Shown here: in pieces, positions 51,701-63,426 of the stretch | How positions within the stretch are numbered: position 1 is the stretch's first letter | Layout: every line of letters starts with the position of its first letter | Assembly: GCA_017590115.1 (NCBI GenBank) | Contig: JAGGNK010013670.1 | Location: 2,601,343 to 2,665,342, forward strand | Direction of reading: 5' to 3' | Source: Montifringilla adamsi | Lineage: Eukaryota; Chordata; Aves; Passeriformes; Passeridae | DNA length: 64,000 nucleotides | Translations under genes and position numbers: made by a program | Notes under the pieces: generated by a model | Seen by the model: only the letters and a program-made list of their open reading frames with translations | What the model was told of the DNA's origin: nothing | Databases searched by the model: none

Positions 51701-52887
51701 GACAAAACATTTCTTGAATATTTACCACCTAAACAGATATCAGCAAAACTAGAGCTAAGGAGCTGAGAGAAACCTCCACCAGGGCTTCCTCAAGGTCTCC
51801 AGTGCACCGGTGACAAATATGAGAGCAGCTCAGGGACACAGTTCTATATTTCCTCTCCACTTGGACAGTGTCTTTTGATACAACTTGGTATCCTTCTGAT
51901 ATATAACACAGATATAACAGCTTTATTTTTTTTCACATATTTGAGGGGAAATGGCTTTAATGAAAAAAATCTTTACCTTTGGAAGTGTATATCAATACTT
52001 GCATGTATTTTAGCTATCTCCTTTTAATAACAAATGGGGAAGGGTAGTGGAAATAAAATTCTCGTCATTTGAAGGTCTGGGTCAAAAAAAAGGTGGGTTT
52101 CTCTATTGTAATTTCACAATCTTTGTGTATGTAGGCAGATTTCCTGAAAATATGAAGTATTTCTCTGCAAGTCCTTGGGTCAAAAAGGTTCAATGAGGCA
52201 TTGAAATTTATCAGGTACTTTTAAAAAGCAATTTCCTAGGTATTTATGGAACTCCTGCCTAAAACACACACATTCCTGTTAGTTCGGCACTGTATAAAAA
52301 CATCTAGCTCCAGTACTTCAGTTAGTTATTGACTTTACACCAACCAAAATTTATTATCACTATTTGTTCATGACTCACATCTTTACAAAAAAACCCCAGA
52401 AACATAAATAATACAGTTTCATGCTAGCAATATAATAATTCATTCACCAACTAGTCACAGATGAATACCAGAAGAAATATACTCATTAGCACTTCCAGTG
52501 CCAGATTTCAACCTGAAATAAAACAGTTATCAGACATCTGAGAAGCTATGTATTTTAACAGATGCCATCATTTTTGCCAGCAGCTCTAGAAAAGGTGGCA
52601 CAGCCATCCATAGTATCCTCCAATGTACCAGCCCAAACCAAACAACACAATAATACAATAGAGATTCCTTGCACCTCCTCCTCTTTCCCTCTTTATTGGG
52701 CAGGCAGAGTCTGGTTTGTCTTGCATAAAGCTTGGAGCAAAGCAAGTGTGGAGGTGCCAGCTGGCTTTGTCCTTGCACCAAGAACACCAGTTTTTTACAC
52801 CAGACCTTGACCTTCATGTCAAGCAAATCTTCAGCATCAGGACCCTGGCAAGCTCTCTTCCACTGCACTATTTTGGTTTTGATGCCT
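48753..52887. other. Unique non-coding DNA
   Basis: No gene recognised. The first 150 bases may belong to an older repeat carrying a minus-strand aataaa (plus-strand tttatt near 48812), but no end structure is visible. The minus-strand open frame at 52530-52868 (112 codons) has no recognisable domain. Confidence 0.5.
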
Positions 52888-53040
52888 TGATACCTAGAAC
52901 AGGTACCTTTTGATACCTAGGACAGAGGTAGACAGTGTTAAAGGAATAAAGCAGGGATTTATTGAAAGGCCTTCAAGGATATACCTTGGGCAGCACAAGA
53001 GCCTGGTCATGGCTTGTTTTCAGTCTGTGAGCACTGGGAA
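52888..53040 (-). mobile_element. LTR 3' fragment (R-U5 like), minus strand
   Basis: On the minus strand, gctgcccaaggtatatcc, ttgaaggcctttcaataaat, ccctgctttattcc and ctgtcctaggtatca follow the order of a bird LTR tail with an aataaa polyadenylation signal. The decamer tgatacctag occurs at both 52888 and 52911 on the plus strand, so the terminus is duplicated or ambiguous. The U3 part is missing or unrecognisable. No target-site duplication was found. Confidence 0.42.
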
Positions 53041-54959
53041 TGTATCATCTGAAAGGGAGTCTACACCCATATTTCATAAGTAATAAACAGTGAAATTAAA
53101 TACAATTTTCTATATTGATACATAATATGGAACTGCTCGATTTGCAGAGCATTAAGGAAGTCTTACTTTCAGCATACCTGGGAGGGGGTAGGAAAGAAAT
53201 CAGGCCCTCCATCAGCATGGTCAAAAGTCCCTTAAATTGCTGTCTGTCCTGAAAGTGAGCTTGCATAGTATGTTCATCAAGATGTTACTGAAACACTAGT
53301 GAGACCACTTGTGTGCTTAACTAGGCATTCCCTCATCGGGAGCAACAGTCAGAACTGCTGAAACCACCTCACTTCCTCTGAAATCAACAAATTCCTAAGA
53401 AATGAAGAGGATTTGGGCACCTGAACACCAGGTAAGCTCTGGCTTCAGTTTCACAGTTTTGAAAGAGCTAAGGTGGCAGCCTGAGCAACTGTTTCATAAT
53501 AAGAGGAATCTTAAAACCTTTTCTTTTCTTAAAGCATATTGGGTCTTTTTATCATGCAATCTCTCCTTTTCTGCTTGGGAACAGAAAAGAGAGAAAGCAG
53601 GAGCTGAACTCAATTTCCCTATCTCCAACACAACATATATTTTCCCAGCATGTTGTGTATTTATTCTTACTGGCTCCCTAGGCCAAATGCACAGCAATTT
53701 CACCAGAAATTGAGTCAGACCTTTAATATCAAAAGTGGGCTTCTGCGAAAGGGCCACATCCCTATTGTTCAACAATATTAGGTCCTAACCTGTACCACTT
53801 ACAAAAAATCTGAGAGCCATTCTGCAAGAAAGCACATTTGCTTTCCTTCTGCATCAGAGAAAAAGTTAAAAACACAAGAAAAAGCAGAGGAGAAGACTCT
53901 CTCTAAATGCTCCTGGGTAAGACACAAACCTAGAAGATATGAAATCCAGTCTCACTTGCTGCTTTCACCCATCGGAAGCAGGGTTTTGAACCAGCTTTTC
54001 CAAGCATTTGAGCAAGACTGCTGGCCTAGCAGCTATTGCCCTAAGTTGGATACTCTTTTTTCAATAGGGAAAAACTACCAACAGATAAACCCAAAACCAA
54101 ACCCTCTCAACTCTGTCCAATCTCTCATGATCCTAGAGACAGCTTAGCTTTAAAATCACCATCACATTCTAGTAATAGTTACTAGGTAACTCCACATGCA
54201 ACAGATAAGCACTACACTCCAACTATGGCACTGCTACATGAGTGACCTTATCAGCCCTGTAGCAGTGTAGTGTCCTCTGTCACATCCATTTTCACTGTGC
54301 TTCTGTCTATTGATCCATTCAAAGACTCTGTTCTTTCTAGAGAAAATAGCCTTTTTTTCTGGCTATAGAGTAGCTAGTTCATCTAGGACACTAACAGGAA
54401 AAACTTCAAGCCACCTATTATATGCAAGTGATTTGTCTCCATAAAACAGTCCTAGTGCAATGGATTGCCCCAACATTAATTTTCTCTACACTTCTTCTAA
54501 TCAGTCAAGTCAGAGGGTTCAAAGCACATCCAAATGTGGCAAGTAAAAACAAATAAAGGCCACATAGCAGAGGAGGCTAAGATAAATTGCATACTTACAA
54601 GAGAAAAAACGAACAAACAGCTATTTACTTCTTGTTCAATAATTGCACCTACATTGCATTTGACTAAAAGAGGGAGCCTGTAATGACTGCCAGTCACATA
54701 CACATCCCCATAACTGCTGTTTCCCAACACAGTTTCAGCAACTTACAGTCCTGACTCATAATCTTCTAGCATCTCCCCCTCCTTAACCTAAATAGCACTT
54801 CAGTTCTTCTATGTGGATCCAGGTATTTCCCCCCACAACCAGTATTTCCACTATCTTTTGTACAAAACATATAGATAAATATTGAATTGGAAAAGCTGGT
54901 TAAAGAAAAGAAATAGGCCAGAATATAATCTTGCTGACAAGTGCTTGGATCACACATCA
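53041..54959. other. Unique non-coding DNA
   Basis: No gene or clear repeat recognised. Overlapping open frames at 53402-53775 lie on opposite strands and are chance. Confidence 0.55.
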
Positions 54960-55662
54960 TTACAGAATATCCCAAGTCAAAAGGGGCCCAGAAGGATCAT
55001 CCAAAATCAAACTCCTGGCCCCGCACAGCTCCATCCCTAAGAGTCACACCAAGTGCCTGAGTATTGGCCAAACACTCCCGGAGCTCTGTCAGCCTTGGTG
55101 CTGTGAGCACTGCCCTGGGGAGCCCTTCCGATANNNNNNNNNNNNNNNNNNNNNNNNNNNNNNNNNNNNNNNNNNNNNNNNNNNNNNNNNNNNNNNNNNN
55201 NNNNNACTGGCGCTGCTGGGCCTGGTGCCCCAGGCCAGGGATGGCCCTGCTGGCTCCAGGGCACTGCCGGCTCAGATCCCACTGGCCACCAACCAGCACC
55301 CCCAGGTCCCTTTGTGTGGTGCTGCTTTCCAGCATCTCCTTCCCCAGCTGTCCCCACACCCAGGGCTGCCCCAGCCCAGGTGCAAGATCTGGAATTCTCT
55401 ATTGTTGAACTTCATACAGCTGGTGATTGCCCAGTCCCATACTTTGTCAAGGTCTCTCTGCAGGGCTCTCTGCCTTTGAGGGAGTCAACAGCTCCTCCCA
55501 GTTTTGTACCATCTGTGAATTTACTTTGTGTGACTTCAAGTCCTGCATCCAAATAATTTATAAAGATGCTGAAGAGCTCTGGGCCTAAGACAGAGCCCTG
55601 CTAAACCCTGACAGTGACCAGTCCCCACCTGGTGTCACCCCATCCATAAATTATTTGTAAAC
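54960..55662 (-). mobile_element. CR1-X LINE 3' fragment, interrupted by an assembly gap
   Basis: The plus strand begins acagaatatcccaagtc, then gaaggatcatcc, cctggccccgcacag, gagtcacaccaagtgcctgag and ggggagcccttcc. After the gap it continues accaaccagcacccccagg, tgttgaacttcatac, gagggagtcaacagctcctc and cctgcatccaa. This is the reverse complement of the 3' UTR and the last part of ORF2 of CR1-X. It is truncated at the 5' side near 55662. The open frames across it contain the gap and are not genes. The 3' terminus is the complement of the tail carried by the SINE at 36111-36245. Confidence 0.9.
55134..55205. other. Assembly gap (72 N)
   Basis: Seventy-two unknown bases inside the CR1-X copy. 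Translated frames across it have no meaning. Confidence 1.
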
Positions 55663-58600
55663 GATATGGTGCTCCAAGACAGTCTTTAAATAAAATCCAT
55701 GACAAAAGCAAAACTCTCCTGTGAAGATGTTCATGAAGGCATGGAAAAAAGTGATCAGCACCTTGTACATCACACTTGAAGAGTCATTTTCAGTTTGCTT
55801 ACATAAGATCTAAAGGACTGCAAGTACTTGCAGTGTCACCACATGGAAAGTTCACTGTGTTTTCAAAGACTGTCACTCAGGCAGGACATCAGTTACAGGG
55901 CACTGATAAAACTTGAGTAATAAGCTCCAGGAAGATGACATGTTCAAAGGTATTAAGATGGCAGTTTTAGGCACAGCCATTATTCACATAGATCTCTGCC
56001 ACCCAGGGAAATTTATTAGAACTTTCAGTGTGATCGCAACAATATGTAAATTGGACTGCTCAAATGAGGATATATGGTGATGATGTATGGTAGGAGTCAT
56101 CAACTAAAGATTGGAAGTGGGGATGAAAAAATGATGTGATTACTGTGGTCAGGCATTCTGAAGGTCTTGGTTTAACAGACTGAGCAAGATGTACTACATC
56201 AGAAAAACCCTCTAGAATACAGTTGCTCAGTAATAATAATAAAGTGACTGTCTTAAATGTTGAACTAAGGAATACAGTATATCAAAACCAGGTTATTATA
56301 GAAACAGAGATACAAAAAAAAACATGAAAAACAGATGAGTTGTATGGTCTTGTTGACCATATTTTGTTAATATAGATTCTGCAAGCAGTAAAATTTATGA
56401 AAACTATCAGATTCCTGTACTAAATGGTCTCTGTTTCATCTGCATTGCTGTTCAGATGTGAAGAGTTCTTTAAAATGAGGAAGTGATAATACATTTGAGA
56501 AAAACTGGCAGACAATGTTAACCAGAACTACACTAAGAGACCACTGGCCTCTGTTTATTTATTCTTTTAAAACAATTTTTCCTTTAGTCTTGTATGAGGA
56601 AAAAAAGCAGAGTTCTTTCACAAAGCAAGTCTACATTCACATTATTAAGAGTAAAGATCTACAGTGTGAGAAAGCATGTTTATTGTCCTTCAGATCTTAA
56701 TGGGGACGAAATATATGGAGTGACACCCATCCAGGGACTATCAGATCCTCTCATATCGATAGTCAGACACCTTAACAAACCTCTGTCTTCAAAAAGGGCC
56801 AACTACTCTTCTTCAGAACACCTCCAAAATCACCTCTAATACCTCATCCCTGTGCAGGCACCTGGCATCATGCACAAGACAAGCCCTGACCACCACTGTC
56901 ATACTTGTATATGAACAGGACTGAACACAAGGTGCCACAAAGCTGCATGCTGAACTGGACAGACACTTAACTGCAGGTAAAATTAAGACACACAATAGCC
57001 AGGAAACTATAATTGTAAGGAAACTGCACTGTTAAAATCCAGTGGGAGTTACAAAACAGATATGGTATAGATTACAAACACAGTTCACATCTTGCAGAAA
57101 CAGTCACTTTATGGACAAGAACAAATCTTTGGAAAGAGGAAGAGGTACACTGGAGTACTATCAAGTCACCTCAGTCCACAAAAGAATCACCAGATTTTAC
57201 GTTACAGTGAGAAAATGCAGACACCTTTCATGACTGTGGCCATTTCTGCTGAATGCCTCCCTCTGTGTCACATTGCAGATGGCCACTTTCAACCTATGTG
57301 TCTGTGTCATCAACACATGGGTAAACAAAACCAATAATGTGGAGCTTTACAGCATCCAAATTTCCTGCTTGTCCATAGCCCTGAACAACAAAGATGTCAA
57401 CATGGGTTTTCTATCCACCACAGGGCAGATGAGCCATCACACAGAAACTCTTGGTTTCTCAAAGGATGAAAAGCAGACATACTTTAGGATATGTAATCTA
57501 TCCTTGTCAGAATCCAACAGACATACCCTTTTCCTGCCACTGGCAGCAAAATCAAGGCTGCAGGCTAAGAATCAGCATACACACCTGCTCTAGAAGACAA
57601 GGGCATAAGTACCACAAACCTGTGAACAGGTGTTTGAATAGTCTGCCTGTATTCCTCCTGCAGTAGTTCAGTGAACTGCTGATAACTGGAAGTGACAGTT
57701 GAGCAGTAAATAACAGGTATCTTTCCTTAAGATGAAAGGGACTGAAGAAAAGTTGGCATTGCACTTTAAAATGCTGTGTCTAAACACAGAAAGCTACTGA
57801 GAGTTTTGAATCACCATACCATAAAAAAAATCCTATGTAGCAGGAAAGTACTCATTTCAGTCTAACTTTTTAAGCTGAAAAATAAGGGATATAGCATTAT
57901 ATATTATAGTTATTGCATTCTTTGAACTACAACTAGCAAATTCTGAAATCTGATATCTACTTACCTGGTATCTAGTTCCACCCATCAATAAGAACAGTGG
58001 TTTTATTTTGGATATGTACCAGTTTCAGTCTTCAATGGCTTTGCACTCATTGAAACATGAATGAGTGGAAATAACAGTTGAACTTCATGATCTTAGTGGT
58101 CTTTTTCAACATTAATGAAATAAATATAATAAAATAAAATATATTTTATGCATAGAGTAACATAACATAATATAATAATATGGAAGGGCTCTCAGGAAAG
58201 GTGAGGAAGAATTGGTACTGCTCAGAAAGATAAAAAACTGCTACTTTGGGAGGAAAAAAAAATTAATCAACCACAGTATCTATGGGTATTCCTACAAGAA
58301 GCTAAGACCTCCAGATGTAAATAACTACAGTTTTGCAAGTGGCTTGCAACCGTGTTTTCCTGCCTCAAGGAAAAGCATCCTTTTAAGGTACTTCACACAA
58401 AGCTGACTAAAAGAAAAGAAACTGTACAATATCTACTACTGAAAACTGAAAGCGGAATATATACCCCAATGACTGGCATAAGTCAAAATAAATCAATTAT
58501 AGTGGTGAATTACCTGCCAGGTCTTCTCCAGACAGACACAGAGAATTCAATCCAGACTAGGCTGCTGTAGAGCTATCCCTGGATTTGCTGTTTCTTAGTG

Positions 58601-60731
58601 ACATTTGGCATAACTGACCTCTGTATGATACAGGTTTAAAAAGTTACTTGTTCTATGCAGAGGTCCCTCTGAGGGCCATATTCACACAGCCTAAATTACA
58701 CTCAAGTCCCTGTACTTTTTATTTTCTAAAAGCAGACTGTGGTTTGATAACGTATTTCAGTCCCATGAGTTGTCTTTTCCAGCAGTTGCTCCACCAATGG
58801 ATCTGTCACCACTTTCAAAACACAAGGAACTTAAGGGATTTTAAATCCAGCTCTTGATAAAGTTACATGATGAGATTTCTAAGATCATCTTTTAAACACA
58901 ATGGGCAATGACTACTACTGCACTACTGCCTACCTGCCTTTCCACAGTCTTCAAGAAATGCCTTTTTTAATGATTTCTTAGAATAACTGTCATCAAAAAG
59001 AAAGATGCATAACTGCATATTCCCTTTAGAACCTGTACTCTCTTGATGCTGAGATCTCAGCAGTGAATCTCCTGTAGTATTATAGCAGGTTTATCTGGTG
59101 CATCCTAGGGCTGAATGAGGAGGAGAAAAAAAAATAATGATAATCAGCACCTTCAGCTTCAATCAGCAGCATGTTCCAAGATCACAGGATCTGAAATTCA
59201 AATGATCAAGAGGCCATTAGAGACAGCATAGATTTAGCAGATGTATGTTCATCCTAGTGTTATCAGGGTGGGGGGGACCCACCAGGGGAGGGAGGAGGAA
59301 ATACAGAAGCGTTAATTCCAAATAAATTGAAAATTAAATATATTTGACCATATTCATCCTTTCACAGAATAGTTATGTATCTCACTAAAAGGATACTTAC
59401 TGTCCAATCTTTAATTTTTCATGTCGGCAAAAAATACTAACAATAAATATTCCCCATCCAGCTCTAACTTTACTGACTGTAATTTACATCAATAGTTTTG
59501 CTTATAAGTTGAAAATCTACTCCAGAGTTCTCTCCCTACATACAAAGCTTTACATGACTTTCCATTCCACGTGGACTGGTTGTACATTCTCCTCCAAGGG
59601 AAAACGCCTCCAAAATTCCTTTGCTGCCCACACTAGCATAGCATCAGAACTGAAAAGAGTGATCTTGCAGTACAGATTTTGCTATGTGAACTCACCAAAC
59701 CAAAAATCTATTCTTCCTCAAAGGGCATTTCTAGCACTTACTGCTGCAAAGACATAAAACTAATCCTTATCCATAAAACCATTCAACAAATGCCTACATA
59801 TATTTCCAAACCACTAGAAGAAAATTCTAGAGATTCCTTTAATTTCCATATGTAGTCATCAATGATCAGTGTCATAAAGATTTAAAAACATACTTTTCAA
59901 CTAAAATTGGACTAAAATTTTCAGTCTGCAGGCTTTGGGACTGTATTGTCACAGTCACATCACATTATTTCCATCAAAACAGCTGGAGGTTTCCAGTGTA
60001 GGAACCAATTATTATGAAAAGTGTCAATGTGTCACGTTGTGATTGACTTCACATTATAGCATTTGACAAGTAGCCAGCTCTAAGCCTCCACCAAGAAAAA
60101 GGGAAATGGAGAGAGAACACACGTTCAAGTCGCAAGAGAAAATAACACTTTACCCACTGCTGTGTGAGCAGATTTTGACATTGCTGACTGATGCCACTGT
60201 TGTGATACACTTCTAGAGTTTAATTGTTTTGGTGGAAGGGTGTGCATGCATGAACAAACACAGTTTGCCTTGTCCTGACAATGCATGTACAAAAGGTGTC
60301 CATCTAAAACAACATGCTCTGTAATTATATCTTCAATGAATGGTGCAAGCATTTTAGGAGGCAACAGTCACAATTCATGGCAGGGATGAGGGAAAATTTC
60401 CCACCTGTCAATTGCACAACAAAGAAACAGAGGCTCAGTTTAATTACAGTGCTAAGTACAAAGGACCAACACATCCCTGAAGATTCCTGGACCAGTAACT
60501 TTCCAAAGAAGAAAAAGGTGTGGTGATAGCCTCAAGCAGGTGTATTTCTTTGGTTTATTATGGTAAATTATGGTTTATCTACTATGTTAACCCATGTCAT
60601 CTGACCAGTTGCATTAGAAAACAATAAAGCAAAAGACAAGAAAATAACAAGCCAACAACCTGGCTACACATTGCCTAAAACAATCACAAGTGCCTTCCTC
60701 TACATCCTCCCCCCATTTTCTGGTTTGTAGG
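55663..60731. other. Unique non-coding DNA
   Basis: No gene recognised. It contains an AT-rich patch at about 58118-58182 and a G-rich patch at 59266-59299. The 106-codon open frame at 57273-57593 has no domain I recognise. Confidence 0.55.
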
Positions 60732-61322
60732 TGTGGGAAATGCAAGCACAGAGAGCTCCCAATGCCTCAAGTTCAGAGATAAAGATGGATAAACCAGTGT
60801 TTGACCTACGGCCTTGGAGAATGCTTGAAGCTTTAGAATAGCACAGAGAAACAGACATGAAATAAGAATAAAGATTTGATGTTTAAGCAGAAATATGTTT
60901 TAAGCAAGTAGATATAGGCCTCATATAAGTGGACAAATATATTAAGCAAGATAGTAGAAGATTTTAGAGATTAACAATAGAACTTGTTGTAGAGTTGATA
61001 AAAAGTAGAAGATACAGTAATAAGTTTCTGTAGAGTTATATGATTGGGTAGAAAAAGATGCACTGCAGTAAATCATATTAAATATAGCAATTAGCAATTG
61101 GTTATGAAGATGCTAGCAAGCTTTGTGGAAGCAGCTGATTAGATAAGAAATTTTTAAAAGACATTGTAACTAGAATTATAACAGTTTTCTGATGGAAGGC
61201 TTCTAATGTGAAAAGCGTGGATGTAACAACCTCATAGTCTCGCCCTTCCATGAGACTGATTTTGCAGTAAACCATCTTTTGAACACCTCATCAGTCAAAT
61301 CTGTCTTTCTGTATCCCAAACA
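60732..61322 (+). mobile_element. Solo LTR of an endogenous retrovirus (copy B)
   Basis: A 591-base relative of the LTR at 21739-22311, same orientation and colinear throughout, roughly 80-85% identical by eye. It starts tgtgggaaatgc and ends at about tcccaaaca. An 18-base insertion near 61190-61215 accounts for the length difference. The polyadenylation hexamer is decayed to agtaaa. The presumed target duplication (tgtagg before, agcagg after) matches at only 4 of 6 positions. All this suggests an older insertion than copy A. No retroviral genes flank it. Confidence 0.85.
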
Positions 61323-61502
61323 AGCAGGCACGTCCTGCTCAGTCCAGGGCAAGCTGCAGTCTGGCTCTCCTTTGGAGGCACAGCCAGAGCCTTGGTGCCT
61401 TTCCTCCAGAGCCTCCTCTGCAGTGTCAGGGAGCCCTTGGCTCGTGCCAAAGTCAGCACACCCACTGAACGGGTGTGGATGCACCAGTTTAGTCAGAAAC
61501 AG
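61323..61502. other. Short spacer between two LTR-like sequences
   Basis: About 180 GC-richer bases of unknown nature. The open frames at 61203-61560 run through LTR sequence and are not genes. Confidence 0.4.
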
Positions 61503-61820
61503 GTCACTTTCCCAGGCATCTTCCTGGGGAAGCTGTGAGAAGCTCAGAGAAAAGAATTAGAACAATTCTTATCTTAGTCTCTACACCTAGTGTTTGTGAA
61601 CATGTGGAATGTTTGTACGTGATGTTTGTGGAAAGAGACTCACAAGAAGGTGTTGTTCCTAATTAACCAAGGGTGTGAAAGGTGTTGTTAAGAACCAGTC
61701 AGGTTCTGGGTGAACGATCCTGTCCTATAAATATCTGTAGTTTTCTAACAAAGCTCACTTTTGTGCCTACTAATCACAGGAGTCAATGTCACTTTTCTTC
61801 AGCCTGTCTCAACAGTGACA
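61503..61820 (+). mobile_element. Probable LTR of a second, different ERV family
   Basis: Wording such as ttcctggggaagctgtgaga, aagaattagaacaattctta and accagtcaggttctggg resembles an interspersed passerine LTR I recall. A TATA-like tataaatatctg lies near 61727, and aacaaag stands where a polyadenylation signal would be expected. It runs to about gtgaca at 61820. Neither end is certain and no target-site duplication was found. It lies 180 bases after LTR B. Confidence 0.45.
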
Positions 61821-62524
61821 AACGCTTCTCTGGTCCACAGCTCCAAACTGCTGACTCAGACCACTCACACTGGTCCTGCTCCAAAAAAACAAGGTACTCT
61901 GAGGTGGAGGGGGAGGGGGGGTGGTGTCTTCTTTTCAGGAACCTGCACAAGTCAGACTGCATGCCAAAGAGCACCACGCTCAGGCAGCACAAACTACTCC
62001 AGCAGCTTGGAGTGCCAGGATCTCTTTTTTCCATTTCACTTGGCACTAGAAACACCATGCTATCAATTTTGCAGCTAATAAGTTGTGAAAGTATTTGGAG
62101 GGGAAGCAAAAAAGCAACTTAGGGGACTTCATCAAAAAGAACTTCAATACTTTTTAGCTGGAGTCAAGACAAGGAAATGATACAAAACATATGAGATCAT
62201 GAATCCTAATTTCACTTCTAGCAGGCATCTCCTGTTTGTACAGTCTATTCTCCAGCTACCCATGGTATATTAAATTAATGGAAACTCTGAGCTTTAGCAT
62301 ATGTTTAATAGCTACAGTGTGCTTTTTTGAGCAATGATATGACTTTCCTACTGTATAGAAAAACACACATGGGTGCATTTATGTATGTCAAAAATACCCA
62401 TGCAGCCTTTGATATTAATCAACAACACATATCATCCTTGGTCAAACAATACTTTAGGCTGTATTTAAAAATGTACAGATAAGCTGGTAAAAAGTGTCCC
62501 AGTTCCTCAGAACCTAGAAGAATT

Positions 62525-62640
62525 CTAAAAAAAAAAAAAAAAGAAAAACCCAAACCAAACCAAACAAACAAATAAACAAAACCAAACAAGAACTCCTCAC
62601 AAAACTAAACAAAAAATCCAAACAAACAACAACAACAAAA
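62525..62640. repeat. A-rich low-complexity repeat
   Basis: A 17-A run followed by caaacaaac, accaaac and aacaacaac-type units. Confidence 0.9.
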
Positions 62641-63408
62641 ATCAGTTACAAGAAAGACATTCTTCCACAATCAGTCAGAGTCCAATAATTTGCTGGTCTG
62701 TCCATAGTATGGCTGTAACAACACCCAATAGCCCAGCTCTCCCTCGCACTCATACTGCTGTAAAGATCTGTGGAACACAGCAGGACAAGGGGCAATTTTT
62801 CATCTGTGTTTCAGTCAAAAAACTGCCACTGACTAGACTAGGCAAGTTTGGCTAACACTTAGTGATAACATCCAAGAGATGAATTCCAAGTTCTAATCCT
62901 CAGTAAGTGCCATCCAGAAGGATGAGCATGACATCATTTGCACATTTGGAAGGTGCTACATATTGAAATTAATCAAGTTGTTTCCAGTGCACCAAAACAA
63001 CTGCAGAAATGTAATTGCTTACCCTAAATGTACAGGTACAGGGAAATCACAGATGTTTTTTAACTGTGGGTTTGCATCTGAAACAGCCATATCCACAGTC
63101 TGTACCGAATTAGTGTTCCCCAGTGGCAGGAATGTCGGGCAGATACGTGTTGCACACAGACACGGAAACACCATCCTGTCCCCCTCCCATAATACATGCA
63201 GCCGAGGCAAAACATTGTACCCGAACACAGGACAGCCACAGAGGGGCAGGCTCAGAGCAGCGCGCCAGGGAAATGCTGCGAGGCACGCTGACACATGGCT
63301 TCTCCTGTGAGCCAAGAGTGACACCTGCCGGGATCCAGGCTGGCCTCACCTCGGGGGCCCGGCCAGGAGAGCCCCAAGTGACAGCCCTGAGGGCTGTAGC
63401 TCCTCCTG

Positions 63409-63426
63409 CACACACACACACACACA
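63409..63426. repeat. (CA)9 microsatellite
   Basis: Nine uninterrupted CA dinucleotides. Confidence 0.95.

Noticed and set aside
54931..55479. 182-codon open frame
   Set aside because: It runs through 72 unknown bases and CR1-X sequence; there is no meaningful protein.
61682..62122. 146-codon open frame following the LTR-like region
   Set aside because: It starts inside the LTR-like sequence, overlaps open frames on both strands and crosses a G-rich run; no recognisable product.
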